Notes: generated by a model not told the origin, from the sequence alone. Numbered from the stretch's first letter, positions 26,956 to 38,225 are shown. The stretch is 64,000 nucleotides of DNA from Anticarsia gemmatalis (GCF_050436995.1 NC_134747.1:7385501-7449500), one strand, 5' to 3'. Made by a program: numbers and translations.

Positions 26956-26990
26956 CACTATTCACAAAAATTATGAACAAAAAATTGTAG

Positions 26991-27704
26991 TCATTCATCA
27001 TCATCATCATTATCTGAGCTCTTACTTCCCTCATCAAATTGAATATTTAAATCATCTCCACCATCGTCTTCATTGTTACTTGAATTCTCTGTAAAAAAAA
27101 ATGTAGGTAATGATGTTGAAAACAGTTACAAGTAGGTATATTGAAATAATTTATAGTTAAAATAAAATACCTAATTCGTTTTCAAGTGATTCGCTTACGA
27201 AACTTGGCAATTGGTCACCATCAAACCACTTAAAATGATAATGGTTATCCTTTAGAACCCACCCTTTATTTGCTGGGCTTAAAATGCTAGGACGCTTTAT
27301 ATGAGCATTACTCCAGACACCCGCAATATAATTTGCTCGTCGAAATTGTTGAAGCAATTCAGATTTACAAGGAGGTAAATTACTTGCGTCGAATTTTTTT
27401 ACATTTTGCCGGTGGAATTTCTCATTCACATCGCCGACTGTATACGTGTTAATGAAAAGTTGTAGCCGTGCAGCATCTACATCAATTAATCCGGGAACAT
27501 TATATAACTCGCAGATAAATTTTTGAATTACATCAAATATATTTTGTTCCTTCGCTTTATCAATAGATAATTCAACTTCTCCGAATTGAACAAAAGCTTC
27601 TTGATATTCTGGCGATTTCTTTAAAATTTTAAATGGTCTGAGCTGAATTGATGTAACCATTGATAAACCATATCTATTTTTAAAATAATTCCCAAAATAA
27701 TGTT
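26991..27704 (-). pseudogene. 3' end of a spliced multicopy gene of unknown function
   Basis: On the minus strand an open frame runs from inside the LTR (27732) to a stop at 27157. The gene-like part ends at a donor, GAATTAG|GTATTT (exon end 27171). An 82-base intron (27170-27089) with a T-rich TTTTTACAG acceptor leads to a last exon (27088-26991). Splicing keeps the frame and adds 31 residues, an acidic tail ending SDNDDDDE, then stop; read-through would stop four codons past the donor. Counting from 27732, the key residues are C74, LPPC at 119-122, RANY at 132-135, W140 and GW at 157-158. I recognise this spacing from uncharacterised, high-copy arthropod proteins; the function is not known to me and a transposon origin is a guess. 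The 5' part is missing: before the LTR arrived, a TAA stood immediately upstream of the HYFG codons. A true acceptor may be ATTCAG just before LRPF (about 27643). So a remnant, although the last two exons look intact. Confidence 0.6.
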
Positions 27705-28748
27705 TGTAGCGGCTCGCTACATACAGCGACATCTACTGGGACCAGCGCGGAACCAACCACCACGTGCAGTGTGACTGACGTCACAAGTCCTAGATCGCGC
27801 TATCGAAGTTTGCACTGCAACTGACTATATTATATACAAGTTCCCGACTACAACAGTTGGGCAGCCTAGGCCCACCAGGCACGATCACCTCGCCTGGTCG
27901 GAGGATCCTCCCTTTGTGTTGGAGGAACATGATCACCTCGTTCCTCCACATGTTACTTATCTTCCTAAACATTCCAAGTACTTTTAATCTATACTAATTT
28001 TATAAAGCTGAGAAGTTTGTTTGTTTGTGTGAACGCGCTAATCTCAGGAACTACTGGTGCGAATAAAAAAATATTTTACTGTTGGATAGCCTATTTATTG
28101 AGAAAAGCTATAAGCTATATATCATCACGCTACGACCAATAGGAGCAGAGTACCAGTGAAAAATGTTACATAACCCGTTTATGTAACATTTTGACCTATC
28201 TCTCTTAAGTGACGCAAGCAAAGATGCGCGGGTCAGTTAGTATTCAATAATTTTTCAATTTTTATTTTTTTAATTCAATTGTTTTTCACTTATGCGTATG
28301 AATAATGCTCTTACTCTCGCACTCATAGGGAAAGTTTAATGGCGTCTAGGGGACGAAGGGCCCTGCGGAATGGTCTGTCCGCATACAGGGGGTCTTAAAA
28401 TTGTACCTTTAATAACATATATAAAATTTAGGCTTGCTACTATGACGTAGTTGACCTCATTTTTTATAACATTTAAGACGTCTGGCAGAAGTAATGGCCC
28501 CGGGAAACGGTCTGGCAATAGTCAATTTTAATTCTACATAATATCACTAATAACATATCTGAAAACCAACTTTGCTACTATAACGTAGGTTGGGTCGTTT
28601 TTTACGCACCTTCACTCCGCGCTACCTCAGAAACGGCCCCGCTTTCAAGGTAGTGGATGTGCATACCTCTTAACAGACCCTTTATACTAACAATCCCCAA
28701 AGTTTCAGCTTTGCTAAAATCACGTAGGTCTGGCAGCTCTGGGATCTT
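27664..28748. repeat. Right arm of the large inverted repeat
   Basis: Reverse complement of 26120-26955, interrupted only by the solo LTR and its duplicated TGTT. Differences seen against the left arm include one base in the CTACGTCATT region, two in CTTCGAGG versus CTTTGGGG, one in TTAATGAT, one in GACGCC versus GACGTC, and a one-base change in an A run. It carries a minus-strand copy of the GCTGACCCGCGC element at about 27990-28240. The loop between the arms is 708 bp (26956-27663). Confidence 0.85.
27705..27950. mobile_element. Solo LTR, 246 bp, TSD TGTT
   Basis: The insert begins TGTAGCGGCTCGC and ends CTCCACA, the TG..CA ends of an LTR. It is flanked by TGTT at 27701-27704 and 27951-27954. 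The empty site is known from the other arm, where 26915-26922 reads straight through (AACATTAT), so the boundaries are certain. It contains TATATTATATA near 27826 and GC-rich segments. A 4 bp duplication fits Gypsy-type elements. There is no second LTR or internal region, so it is a solo LTR left by LTR-LTR recombination. Orientation is undecided because both strands start TG and end CA. Confidence 0.8.
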
Positions 28749-31700
28749 GGTCCAATATGACTCGAAACTCGAAAAGTTGTCACGCTGTCTTTTGTTCTCA
28801 TAATATTTTTTATTTTCGTGATATGAGTCAAGAGAAAAGAACTTATACAACTAAGTATTTTATTAATTAACAAGCCTGTTGAAGTCTTTATTGGGCATTC
28901 AATTCTCATCCAAAAGACAATGTTTTGCTTGTGACAATGTCACCCTCCTATTGTTATTGTCTCAAATTATAGAATGCCACTAAACCTAACTACACACAAC
29001 CTTGGCCCGGAAGTGTTTGGTGGAATTCTCTACCTTTTCAATTACGAGTTGAGCCTCAAATGGCGTCAAGTTTACATTGAGTCTTGAGTATTACTTCGCG
29101 GCCCTGAAAGTTAACTACGAATTTCTTTGTAAACTTAGAAGAAGTAAACTAGACCCAGCGGTATTAAGTTTTGCTTATTTTATTTGCGCTCTTAGGAAGT
29201 GTTTCTGGATTTCTGGAGTAGATACTGATTCGTGAAACTGAAGATCAATCATAAACTTTTAATACTATCTTGTCAAAGTCGTATCGATTCTAACATTTGG
29301 ACGAACCGAAACGAAAATAATATTCAATGTGATGTTTACGAAAGCTACCTAATTGTTACGCAGAGTTAGTACGCAATGTCGAATTGATATAAGGTGACAT
29401 TATTACCTAAATACATTTCTTATTTCCTACTACAATATTCTTTAGGCTTCGAGAAAACTTGTCATGTGTCGTGGCGCGACGTAGCTTTATATTAGGTTCT
29501 AAATTATCAGGCTTACAGTTGAACAAAGCAGGAAGGGCGGTACCTGAACCAGTTTGACAGATGTTCGTCATTATGTTGTCCTTTCAACAGGCTCCTCCAC
29601 TTATTCGGGAGATTGATAGCTGTGTCGTGAGCACCTTCAACAACCTTTTTATACCTTTTTGATTAAACAATGTTACCTTTTCATGTTATGTTGGTTCTAT
29701 AAATAATATACTTGGTTTTATTATGGAGGATACGTTCTGTGTATCTGTTATCGGTGGGCGTGTATGACAAGATGTTTGAATAAGGATAATGTTAATAATA
29801 GTATGTAGAGATAAAGATGTATACGTGATGTTATTTAATCTTTAACTAAAATGTACCGTGACGCATTATAGGAGGAGGGTATTCGATCATTTATATTTTT
29901 CATATTTTTTTATAAAAGCTAAAGAATAACACAAACAGCGTTAGAAGAGAAACGAACATGATTTGAAGTTTATTAAAACTTAAAGAAAACTGAACTTGGG
30001 ATAAGTATTTACATTTTTTCGATCAAATAATACATATTTTCATACAGAAAGTCTGTTGGAAATCAGAGAACATGATTTAGAAAACTGTCTGAAAATTACT
30101 TTTATTTAAATTCTTGTTCGTATAAAAACTTTACTGAAATATTTATTATAACAGTATAATATATTTTATATATTGTAGAGCTTAAAATAGTTTCAACGAA
30201 CAACCTCCGAGCTGAGTTACGCGTGTAATTATGGTTTTTAATTTAATATGTACACGCGATCCATGAAATAAAATAAAACATATTTTATACTACCCGACCA
30301 CCTGTTTACAACAGCCACCCACGATAACATAATAATGTTAAAATCAAATTATACTTTGATAATACGCCTACGGTATTATTTCTTAACTAGTCCTCATGAT
30401 TATATTTTTCCATTTTACGTTATCAACATAGTCTCTTAAAAAAAGCTTGTTAAAAATATTTTTAGTTCGTTTTATTCAGTCTTTAATTATTCATCATATT
30501 TTTCCCTTGTAACAAATCTTCTTGGGGTCGTTGGAAAACTAGAATAGAACTAGAAATAAAAAACTACAAGACTAATAGTTTAATATATGTAGAGCCATAT
30601 GTCTCTATAGATCTATCTGGAATATTTTTTCCTAATTGTGATTGAGTGTTGACGGCTAATTACTGGATCGTTTTACTATAACTACCGTTTGAAAACTTCC
30701 TTCCAGTAAGTAATTACAACAAGTCACCGTTCACGTAGAGCTCGGCGACCTCTCCTCTCATCGAAACGACACTTAAGGTTTTGACAGCTTTATCAAGGCA
30801 GGGCTTTCACCACTAATTGATCGAAAAAGGAGAGCCAGAACTGACGAATATTTTTCATTCGTTCAGAGTTTCAAGCGGAATCTATGTTTTATTTTTATTA
30901 ATTCAATATATTAATTACTATTTATGTATTTTTTAAATGTAAATTTAGGTTACTTTTATACACATTTTTATCTATGAATCGTGTTTAAGACGTTTTATTC
31001 CTATCCAGCAGAGAGCTAAGCCGAGTCAGAACAAGCGTTTCATAATGTAACTTTGCTTTGGAATTCAGATCAGAAAACATATATGGTAGGACACTGGACA
31101 GAATATATACCTACCGATTGTTTCGTCTTTAGTATAATATTTGTAGAAGTAAACTAGTAAATTGTAGCTGTACTTAGCCGTAGCTAGTAGTAACAATCAA
31201 CGCTAAGGAATTAACAGTACCTATAGAAGCTTAATAACGATAACACTTTGAGATGGGCTATAGGTGCTGATACTACCGCCAATTGAAGCAGTGACATTGA
31301 TGAATAATGAATTTTGTCCGAGGACCGTCTTAAACACTGTTAAAGCCAATATTTATAAATGAATAAACCTAATTATTGGGCGTCGTATTTCAAAAGGAAA
31401 GGGGCAACTCAAGGTGACTTCGCGACTTTGCAAAATCACTCTCAAAACATTACACCAAAGATTTGTTGGTGAAAGGAAATTTCCCGGAAGCAGAAAACCA
31501 TAAAGTGTCGTTTCAGTTTAGTCATCACCATTATGGAGTCCACTTTTTAAGTTCCAAAAAGAATAAATCAACAGATGTTGCCAAATCAATGCCTTAAATT
31601 CTAAATTACAGACACAGCAACCATTTTCAGCTAACGTAGGAACGCCAATAGATCGAAATCGTCCCGGGACCGTTAATCTCTTTCAAAAAGGAAGGATAAA

Positions 31701-32049
31701 TAGATTGACCCCCGCTGAAAACGCATGAAAGAGTTACTAGCTCATGAAAATGCTAATGAAGCCGACCTTCCTATGTCTCTGAACTGAAATCGAATCTGGG
31801 CGTTTGTCTGTTATACATAATATACTACGATATTCAGGGGTAAATGCGATAAAATATTACAACTAAATCTGAACAAATTTATGTTATCGTTACTTGATCT
31901 CATAATTACTAATAATTACGAAATGTTGAAAGGAAGTACCTAAAGATGGAATATATAAAAAAGCTATTTTGGCGTGACAACTGAAACACTTTTTTAATAT
32001 TCATGTGGCCAATCTACGTATTAAAAAAACTAGTAAAATATTAGTACAG
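28749..32049. other. Intronic AT-rich DNA, no supported features
   Basis: Right flank of the inverted-repeat locus. The minus frames at 28602-28909 run from the arm into unique DNA and have no recognisable domain. Nothing else is supported. Confidence 0.35.
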
Positions 32050-32095
32050 AAAACGGACAGCATAAAGTATAGATATACTTTATGCTGTCCGTTTT
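32050..32095. repeat. Perfect 21 bp hairpin palindrome
   Basis: AAAACGGACAGCATAAAGTAT at 32050-32070 is the exact complement of 32075-32095, with loop AGAT. A run of T follows at once. The loop is too short for a canonical animal microRNA precursor. It is either a minimal hairpin transposon relic or a palindrome able to extrude as a cruciform. Confidence 0.9.
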
Positions 32096-32465
32096 TTTTA
32101 CAAATAGTTGCGTTAAGTATTTTGTTAGTTAATGGCGTATTAGCGAAGATAGCATCATAATTCAATACATAATATGTTACAATAAATCAACAAGTTTGTT
32201 TGTTAACTCTACCTTATCCTTTGATCTTAACCCAATATATTAGGATGACGTTAAACAAGGATATAACAAAAGAGCCGCTGTTGGCTTGAGATATATTACG
32301 CCATAAATACGACGTGCAAATCTTGCCAGTTATTAAATTCTGTAAGCATAAATAAAAAGGGGTAAAGGGGGGATGATTGATCTACACGATGGGCCCCGTA
32401 ATATTAATTCTAAGGTGTTCCCTTTCATACACAATCTTAAACGTAAAGATGAGTATTAAGATTAA
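32096..32465. other. Spacer between palindrome and direct repeats
   Basis: AT-rich, with the short purine run AAAAAGGGGTAAAGGGGGG near 32355. No gene or repeat was recognised. Confidence 0.4.
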
Positions 32466-32604
32466 CCTGTAAAGCTGCCTTTTCGTGTCTTTTAAACGCA
32501 AAATTTTCAAATAAAGCCATTTTTAAACGGATTTTTTTTATCTAAAGTAACCTACCTGTAAAGGTGCCTTTTCGTGTCTTTTAAACGCAATAAAGCCATT
32601 TTTA
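32466..32604. repeat. Direct duplication, period 89 bp
   Basis: Copy 1 (32466-32525) and copy 2 (32555-32604) share CCTGTAAAG, then GCCTTTTCGTGTCTTTTAAA and CGCAA..TAAAGCCATTTTTA. Apart from one or two base changes they differ by a 10-base stretch (about 32505-32514) present only in copy 1. The bases just after each copy are also alike. This is a recent two-copy tandem duplication just upstream of the small secreted-peptide frame. No function is evident. Confidence 0.85.
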
Positions 32605-32865
32605 TACTGAATTTTTGTCTTAAGAAAATCTATGTGGATTGTTAAGCGAGATTTTCTTGTGATCTCTAATGAGAGTTTGACATTCAAGTAAATATAGTTG
32701 TTACGGCTCCTATTAGAGGCGCTAATCAGTTTTTCATACTAAATTTTTTGATAGCTATTCAGTTTTTTATAGTCGACAGTGGTAGAGAATCGCGCTATTG
32801 TTCGATATAAACAAATAAAAGATTAAAGTTAGTATTGTCCCAGTAGCGGTATAGCTTAGAGTGTT

Positions 32866-33090
32866 ATGTTCGAAAATAAACTAAATATCCCATTATTTTT
32901 ATTGTTGCTTTTATTGTTGTGTACGTGCATGGCGAAACGTTTCAATGTTGTAACATCTTCATTGCGAAGTACAGACGAGATATATTGCATTGTTTATAGT
33001 GCACTAGAGAGCGGTACATACAATATTGATAACTCTATGTGTTTACAAAATGCACTAGCATTTTATAGCATGTTTAGAAGTAGCAAATAA
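32866..33090 (+). CDS. Candidate small secreted peptide, 74 aa
   Basis: Not a recognised gene. The frame has the form of a secreted protein: a short polar start (MFENKLN), a hydrophobic core of eight near-consecutive leucines (residues 8-18), then CTCMA followed at once by KR, which fits signal-peptidase cleavage near residue 23. The mature part would be about 51 residues with two cysteines (Cys40 and Cys59), enough for one disulfide. TATAAA at 32806-32811 and CCAGT at 32840-32844 could form a promoter, leaving a leader of about 24 bases. AATAAA at 33086-33091 overlaps the stop. These signals are frequent by chance in AT-rich DNA, and a leucine-rich run is easily encoded by T-rich sequence, so it may be spurious. 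It would be a nested gene inside the receptor intron if both are real. Confidence 0.3.
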   Translation: MFENKLNIPLFLLLLLLLCTCMAKRFNVVTSSLRSTDEIYCIVYSALESGTYNIDNSMCLQNALAFYSMFRSSK

Positions 33091-33745
33091 ATATGTTTGA
33101 CAAAATATCTATGTACTTTATACATAATATTTTACGTATGTTGCACTAGGTATTGTACAAATCGTTAAAAGGTAAATTTTGGTTGCTTTTATATCCTTCA
33201 CCTCTAAATCTACCGAGCAGACTTGAGGAAAATCCTTTAGCAATGGAAAAAGCGGCGTTATCCCTAAGAGACTGACTTTCTATTACTGACGAAGTCGTGG
33301 ATAGAGCTAGTCACGTGGTAGTGTAATCATGCCTGAAAACAAAGAAAGAATCAAATAAATGGAAAGCGGTGCCTAATATTACACGATTGTATTAATATTG
33401 CTCATGTTGTGACGCAATGTAAGAAGAAACTACGTACATATCGTTAGTAGTATTCGAATTTAGGTTACCTACGTGTTTACGTCAGTCTGCTAATGCTACA
33501 AAATGAAAAAGTAAAATCCTGGGAAATATGAAAAGCGGTGTTTTTGATTCCACTGTGTACTTTGTATTCCATTTTTTATTTGGATAATGAGATGGGAATG
33601 TTGTATATATTTAATTTAAATTTTCTTCCTACTACAGATAAAGTGTTGGGTGTCGATTTTGTTATTTTGATTTAATGATATCAACATTTTCTGTACTGTT
33701 GAGTACTTTTTAGTTAAATAGATCAGATAGATATAAATCAAGTTG
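33091..33745. other. Spacer before the DNA transposon
   Basis: AT-rich non-coding DNA. No exon or recognised repeat. It ends at the left target duplication of the next element. Confidence 0.4.
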
Positions 33746-33753
33746 CATATTTT

Positions 33754-35218
33754 GAGTTATTCCGGTCTGATCCCCCAAACCGATCCACTACCAATTAATA
33801 TTATTTTTTAATTCCGGTCTGATCCCCTTTCAACTTTACCATTCCGGTCTGATCCCCTTCCTATATTTAATGGATAAGTACAGTCAATAAAAAACAGATG
33901 TTATTCACTACTTTATAAAAAAAATTGTAAAGAGAAGTTCAAAGGTTTTTGGATATAAACGTTTGTTAGTCGATTACTGTTGGGTTATTTTAAGAGACGC
34001 TGATCAAAATCAGTTTAAAAAAAAGAGTGACCTGTGCCATTTTTGAGTTTTTGTGAGTCACAAAAAAGTTTTGGTAAAAATATGGTATTTTTATACATTA
34101 TTAAGTGTAGGTATTACATTAAATATCTCAAAAAGTTGACGGACTTCAGTATATAACTTAGGGTTTATAATCCTATCGATACACATTAGTTTCATCTATG
34201 GGTAAAAAGCCTTATAAAGTATTGAGTCAGTTTTTATTTATAGAAATAAAAACTGATTCGAGTTACAATCATCGCAGATTTATATTATTTGGTCTTTTGA
34301 AATAGAAGTACTACCTATATAACATTATAACAGTAATCACATTATCGCACAATGATCTTTTGTTAAAACTAGGATTTGAAAAAAATTATATAATAAAAAA
34401 AATGTAAACATAAATCAAATAACAAACATCAAATTTCAATTATTAAATACTGATATAAAATTATCACAGTAATCATATTCAGTGTAGAAATAAGACTAAT
34501 ACAGTCTCATTAATAACCGATTTCTCAGAACGACATCACGAACTTAACTCATCAATGATTGGTTACTTTGGAATCAATAGACAATACATTCACACACCAA
34601 CAGCCTATTTCGCAGGTAAATATATTACAAAAGCTTCAGACTTTGCCGCAACGATGCCAGAAATAATTATCACTTGCTCTTACGGTGAAGGAAAACATCG
34701 TGAGGAAACCTTGCAAGCCTAAAATTTGTTTAATACATTTATTGAGGGCATGCAACGTCCCCTAACCTGTACTCGGCCAGCGTGGTGGACTCAAGACCTA
34801 ACCCCTCCCCTCGTTTCGGAGGAGACCCTTGCCCTGCAGCGGGACAGTTATGGGTAAAAAAAATAAAACAAATAAATAAATAGGATTCAACTGTTGAGCT
34901 AGCCAAAGAAATGAATAAATCTAAATAGACTGCATGTTCCTGAAATACTAAGAAAGATTTGGAGATTTCTGGGTCAAAATGTATAGAGATGAGATTAATA
35001 AAAATATATATATTAATTCTATAACATAATCTAATAGAACCTGTATACATATTTTGTTATTGACTGTCCTAAAAATGTGATAATAGACAGTCAGGGTATC
35101 CGATCGGAATAAAATATTTAAATTTATTATAATGTTTATATACGGGGGATCAGACCGGAATAGAAAATAATTTTAAAATACTAGGGTATCAGTATTGGGG
35201 ATCCGAACGGAATAACTC
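33754..35218. mobile_element. Non-autonomous DNA transposon, 1,465 bp, 8 bp TSD
   Basis: The ends are perfect inverted repeats, GAGTTATTCCG, continuing imperfectly (GGTCTGATCCCC on the left, TTCGGATCCCC on the right). Both sides are flanked by the identical 8-mer CATATTTT (33746-33753 and 35219-35226). The 17-mer ATTCCGGTCTGATCCCC occurs three times at the left end (33759, 33811, 33841) and in inverted form three times at the right end (35094, 35145, 35197; the middle copy exact, the others diverged). ACAGTCAATAA also occurs inside both ends. Iterated subterminal motifs are the usual transposase-binding sites of hAT-like elements, and 8 bp duplications fit hAT or P. The terminal bases do not match the usual hAT CA..TG ends, so the superfamily stays open. 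There is no transposase frame. A younger repeat fragment is nested at 34753-34863. Confidence 0.85.
34753..34863 (+). mobile_element. SINE/LINE-tail fragment nested in the DNA transposon
   Basis: Contains ACTCGGCCAGCGTGGTGGAC, GGAGGAGACCCTTGCCCTGC and GACAGTTATGGGT, ending in an A-rich tail with AAATAAA-type repeats. It matches the fragment at 38226-38324 and a motif set I know as widespread in Lepidoptera. The A-rich tail makes it plus-strand. It lies within the 33754-35218 element, so it probably arrived later. Confidence 0.65.
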
Positions 35219-35226
35219 CATATTTT

Positions 35227-38225
35227 CTATATACGCCAGCGATCCAAAAACCAATCTACATATAATTAATGTATGTAGTACCTAGTTTATGTACTATCTT
35301 GACTTTGCGTATCCCATCGGGACTTTAAATTTAGTATCACACGAAGCTAGCTGAAAATACGGGACCTCTGAGAAAACGATCGGAATAGGTTGGTAGAATC
35401 TAGTGTTCCGAGGTGCCATTCTTACAATCACAGATGTCGATTGGAGGCTGGATTCAAACCAGATTTTTAAGAGAATAGCGTTCGATATCAGAGCGGATGG
35501 AGTGGGCCGATGTCGTTATTGTTCCTAGAGTTTTGTCGAGACTCTCGAAAATTTAATTGACTTTATTCAAATATAAAACTCAAGGGCATCGCTTTGTTAT
35601 AGGTGAATTATTTAAATACAGTCTGCTAAAAATATACAGTTTTTTTTACTCTATTGTTAAATACAAAAAAAATTGAATGTAAGTCATGTAGTCTTCTCAT
35701 GTCATCACAGATGTCATAGGTCCTCATGACGAACAATTCTTTACTAATTCAACTTCTATGTCATGGATTAAACAGTAAAGATTCTTATTTAATGAATTGT
35801 CGTCACATCTACGCTTGGAAGTATTGCCTTCGAGGTAGTACAGCAATCTACCGTTCAGCCGCCCTACTGACGACGGACGTAAAACGTGTAGAAAAACACT
35901 CATAAAATTATCTTCCACGAGACTGCACGATTGTATACAATTCAAATTAATGGTTCGTACGTTATAAACGGCCAGTTATTTTTGTTTCGCATTAAACAGG
36001 TTTGTTTTTAACAGTGGTATTTTTGATGCCGCGGTATGATGGCTAATAGCTTTTAGGGATCAGTTTGCACATAAAGATGAAAGTGAACTCTCCATATCTA
36101 TATTGATAGTAAAGTTTGGTATTTGTCCGACTGAACTTCATCAAAGTAAGTACATTCTCTTGGGAATGTATTAAATCCGCAATCAATCTTTGTATGGTTT
36201 ACCCACCCACTGGATTCCATCTCCGGTTTTCCTTCATCTTGATTTGTTACTTGACCATTCAATCTGTCTTTCTTGCATAAGTATAAATCTATTGTATAAA
36301 GTATAGATATCCCGCCTCATTTGTTATAATAATAGCGAGATATCCAAACACAAAGAGAGATAGTTGTTATTCTTGTTATCAACATAAATCTAGTCTATAT
36401 CTAAGCACTTACTTACGCAAATATTTATCTAGGGAACTTTACAACTAATAACTATTATTTATAGTAACGATCTATTAACTTTTCGTTAAAACAAACAATC
36501 ATAGAACAATATGAATAATATATGTATAATGTGAATATATATCGCTACCTACTGCTATTATAGGTACGTATGTTAGAATAACACAGAACAAACTCACTGT
36601 TTGCCCAGCGGTATTGAACTCATTTCAAAACTTTATACTGGCAACCAAGAAAAATTAAATTCCTCCCATCCGTCAAAGGAAATGAAACGTTGGGATTCTG
36701 TGTTGAATTTCTTTAGCTTTTGAAGAAGTTTTCCTTTTTGTTGTGTTTTCTCTTTATCACCGATCTTCGTGTATCACTGAGGTGAATGTATATTTCAATA
36801 CTTACAAAGAATTAAGTTATTATCCAGAGATTGAGATTGCTTAATGATCTCAGTTGTTTCAGCGTATTTATCCATTAAAAAGGCGTATTGCACGTTCTAG
36901 TTAACCATTGGCTAATTTTTTGATTATTATTTTTGAGTTTACTTTTCACCTCGTAAAATATTTAACATAGCTCCCAGCACAACAAACTCGTGATAATAAG
37001 CGAAAGGTGCGAATACAATTTTAATTTCGTATAAGTATAAACAAAATGGGTTGCTGACAGCTTCGGCTCTAAAATATAAGAATTCCCTCTCTATTTCTTC
37101 GTGAACGTCAGATTGTTTATAGTACGGGACCATTTTTTCCATCTTTAATAACGCGTGAATACTGGAGCATGCTTCGCGTGTTCTTTATCACGGATATTTT
37201 GTTTACGTAGACAACGGTAAACGATCTCCGGAATCTTGAAATATTATTCATTGTGTTACCACATTTTGTATATTTGTATACGTTTAAAAACAAGACTACC
37301 TGCCAACTCTTTGTACAAAATAAATGTAAATTTTATTAAGTATAATTGTAAACACTTTAGAATCCTGTAAACGAACGAACGAACGTCGAGAGTGCAGTCG
37401 GCTGACGCAGTAATGAGACTAGTTATCTGTGAAGCTTCTCGACAAACACTTTATTCTATTGCGATAATAGCTGAGACTGGAGTCTCGGCTGAGATTGGAG
37501 CGCTAAGAAAACTCGGCGATCTCGTTTGCCCGGACAATAGTAAACGTCTAGGCGCGCCAACACGGTCCGTTTTATTCGCAGAATACATGTATTTGTTAGA
37601 ATAAATAGGGCATGTGTATGTCCACAGCAGAACGTATTTAGATTCACGAGCGTACGTGGATAATATCTTGAATTTACACTTGATTCTGAATGCTGTTTAT
37701 TCAATATTTTTGCAGTATATTCTTTTACCGTTAAAAATAAGAAGTTAGTCAATCAAATGATTTTAATATTTCGTTATTACGTGTATGTATGTAAAGAATG
37801 TTTAGTTTCATAAGTCTTTTACAAGTATCTACTTAGTTGCCAGGTGAGTTATTACTTATTTTCAAGAACAAATTTTGCTAAACCTTGGACTAGTACAAGA
37901 AACTCTTATAAAACACTAATCGTTAAGTTTGTACGTCAGTTTGGTGAAGTTAAGAGTAGCGTCGCGTTTCGTACTAACGTCGGAAGACGACACCTGGCCT
38001 AAACTTCTTCGTTGTGAAAGTCAACAGCTTTTAAACTGGGAACGTATGGCACAAAGGGATTTAAGTTTTCGAATCAAATATTTCTCAGTCTAAAATATTA
38101 GTTAAACTCTGAAGGAAGCGACAATGAGATTGATGCGATGTTTGATGAGATTGTAAGAGTCGTGTAGGTATAATAAAGTATAACAGTTATGATTGCCATA
38201 TTTTTGAAAAATGTATAAGTATTGC
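35227..38225. other. Intronic DNA with a GC-rich patch
   Basis: Near 35440-35490 the minus strand has GGTTTGAATCC, close to a pol III B box, perhaps an eroded SINE. At 37373-37386 there is a (GAAC)n run, followed by a GC-richer stretch to about 37600 that includes a direct repeat, GCTGAGACTGGAG / GCTGAGATTGGAG (about 37471-37502), and GGCGCGCC. Overlapping chance frames there (37392-37604 plus, 37456-37752 minus) have no domain. No exon could be supported. Confidence 0.35.

Noticed and set aside
28602..28909. Minus-strand frames of 75-82 codons at the edge of the right arm
   Set aside because: They run from the repeat arm into unique flanking DNA, the left arm does not preserve them, and no domain is visible.
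35440..35490. Minus-strand GGTTTGAATCC as a possible tRNA or SINE
   Set aside because: B-box-like only; stems do not pair and no A-rich tail was found. An eroded SINE is possible but not supportable.
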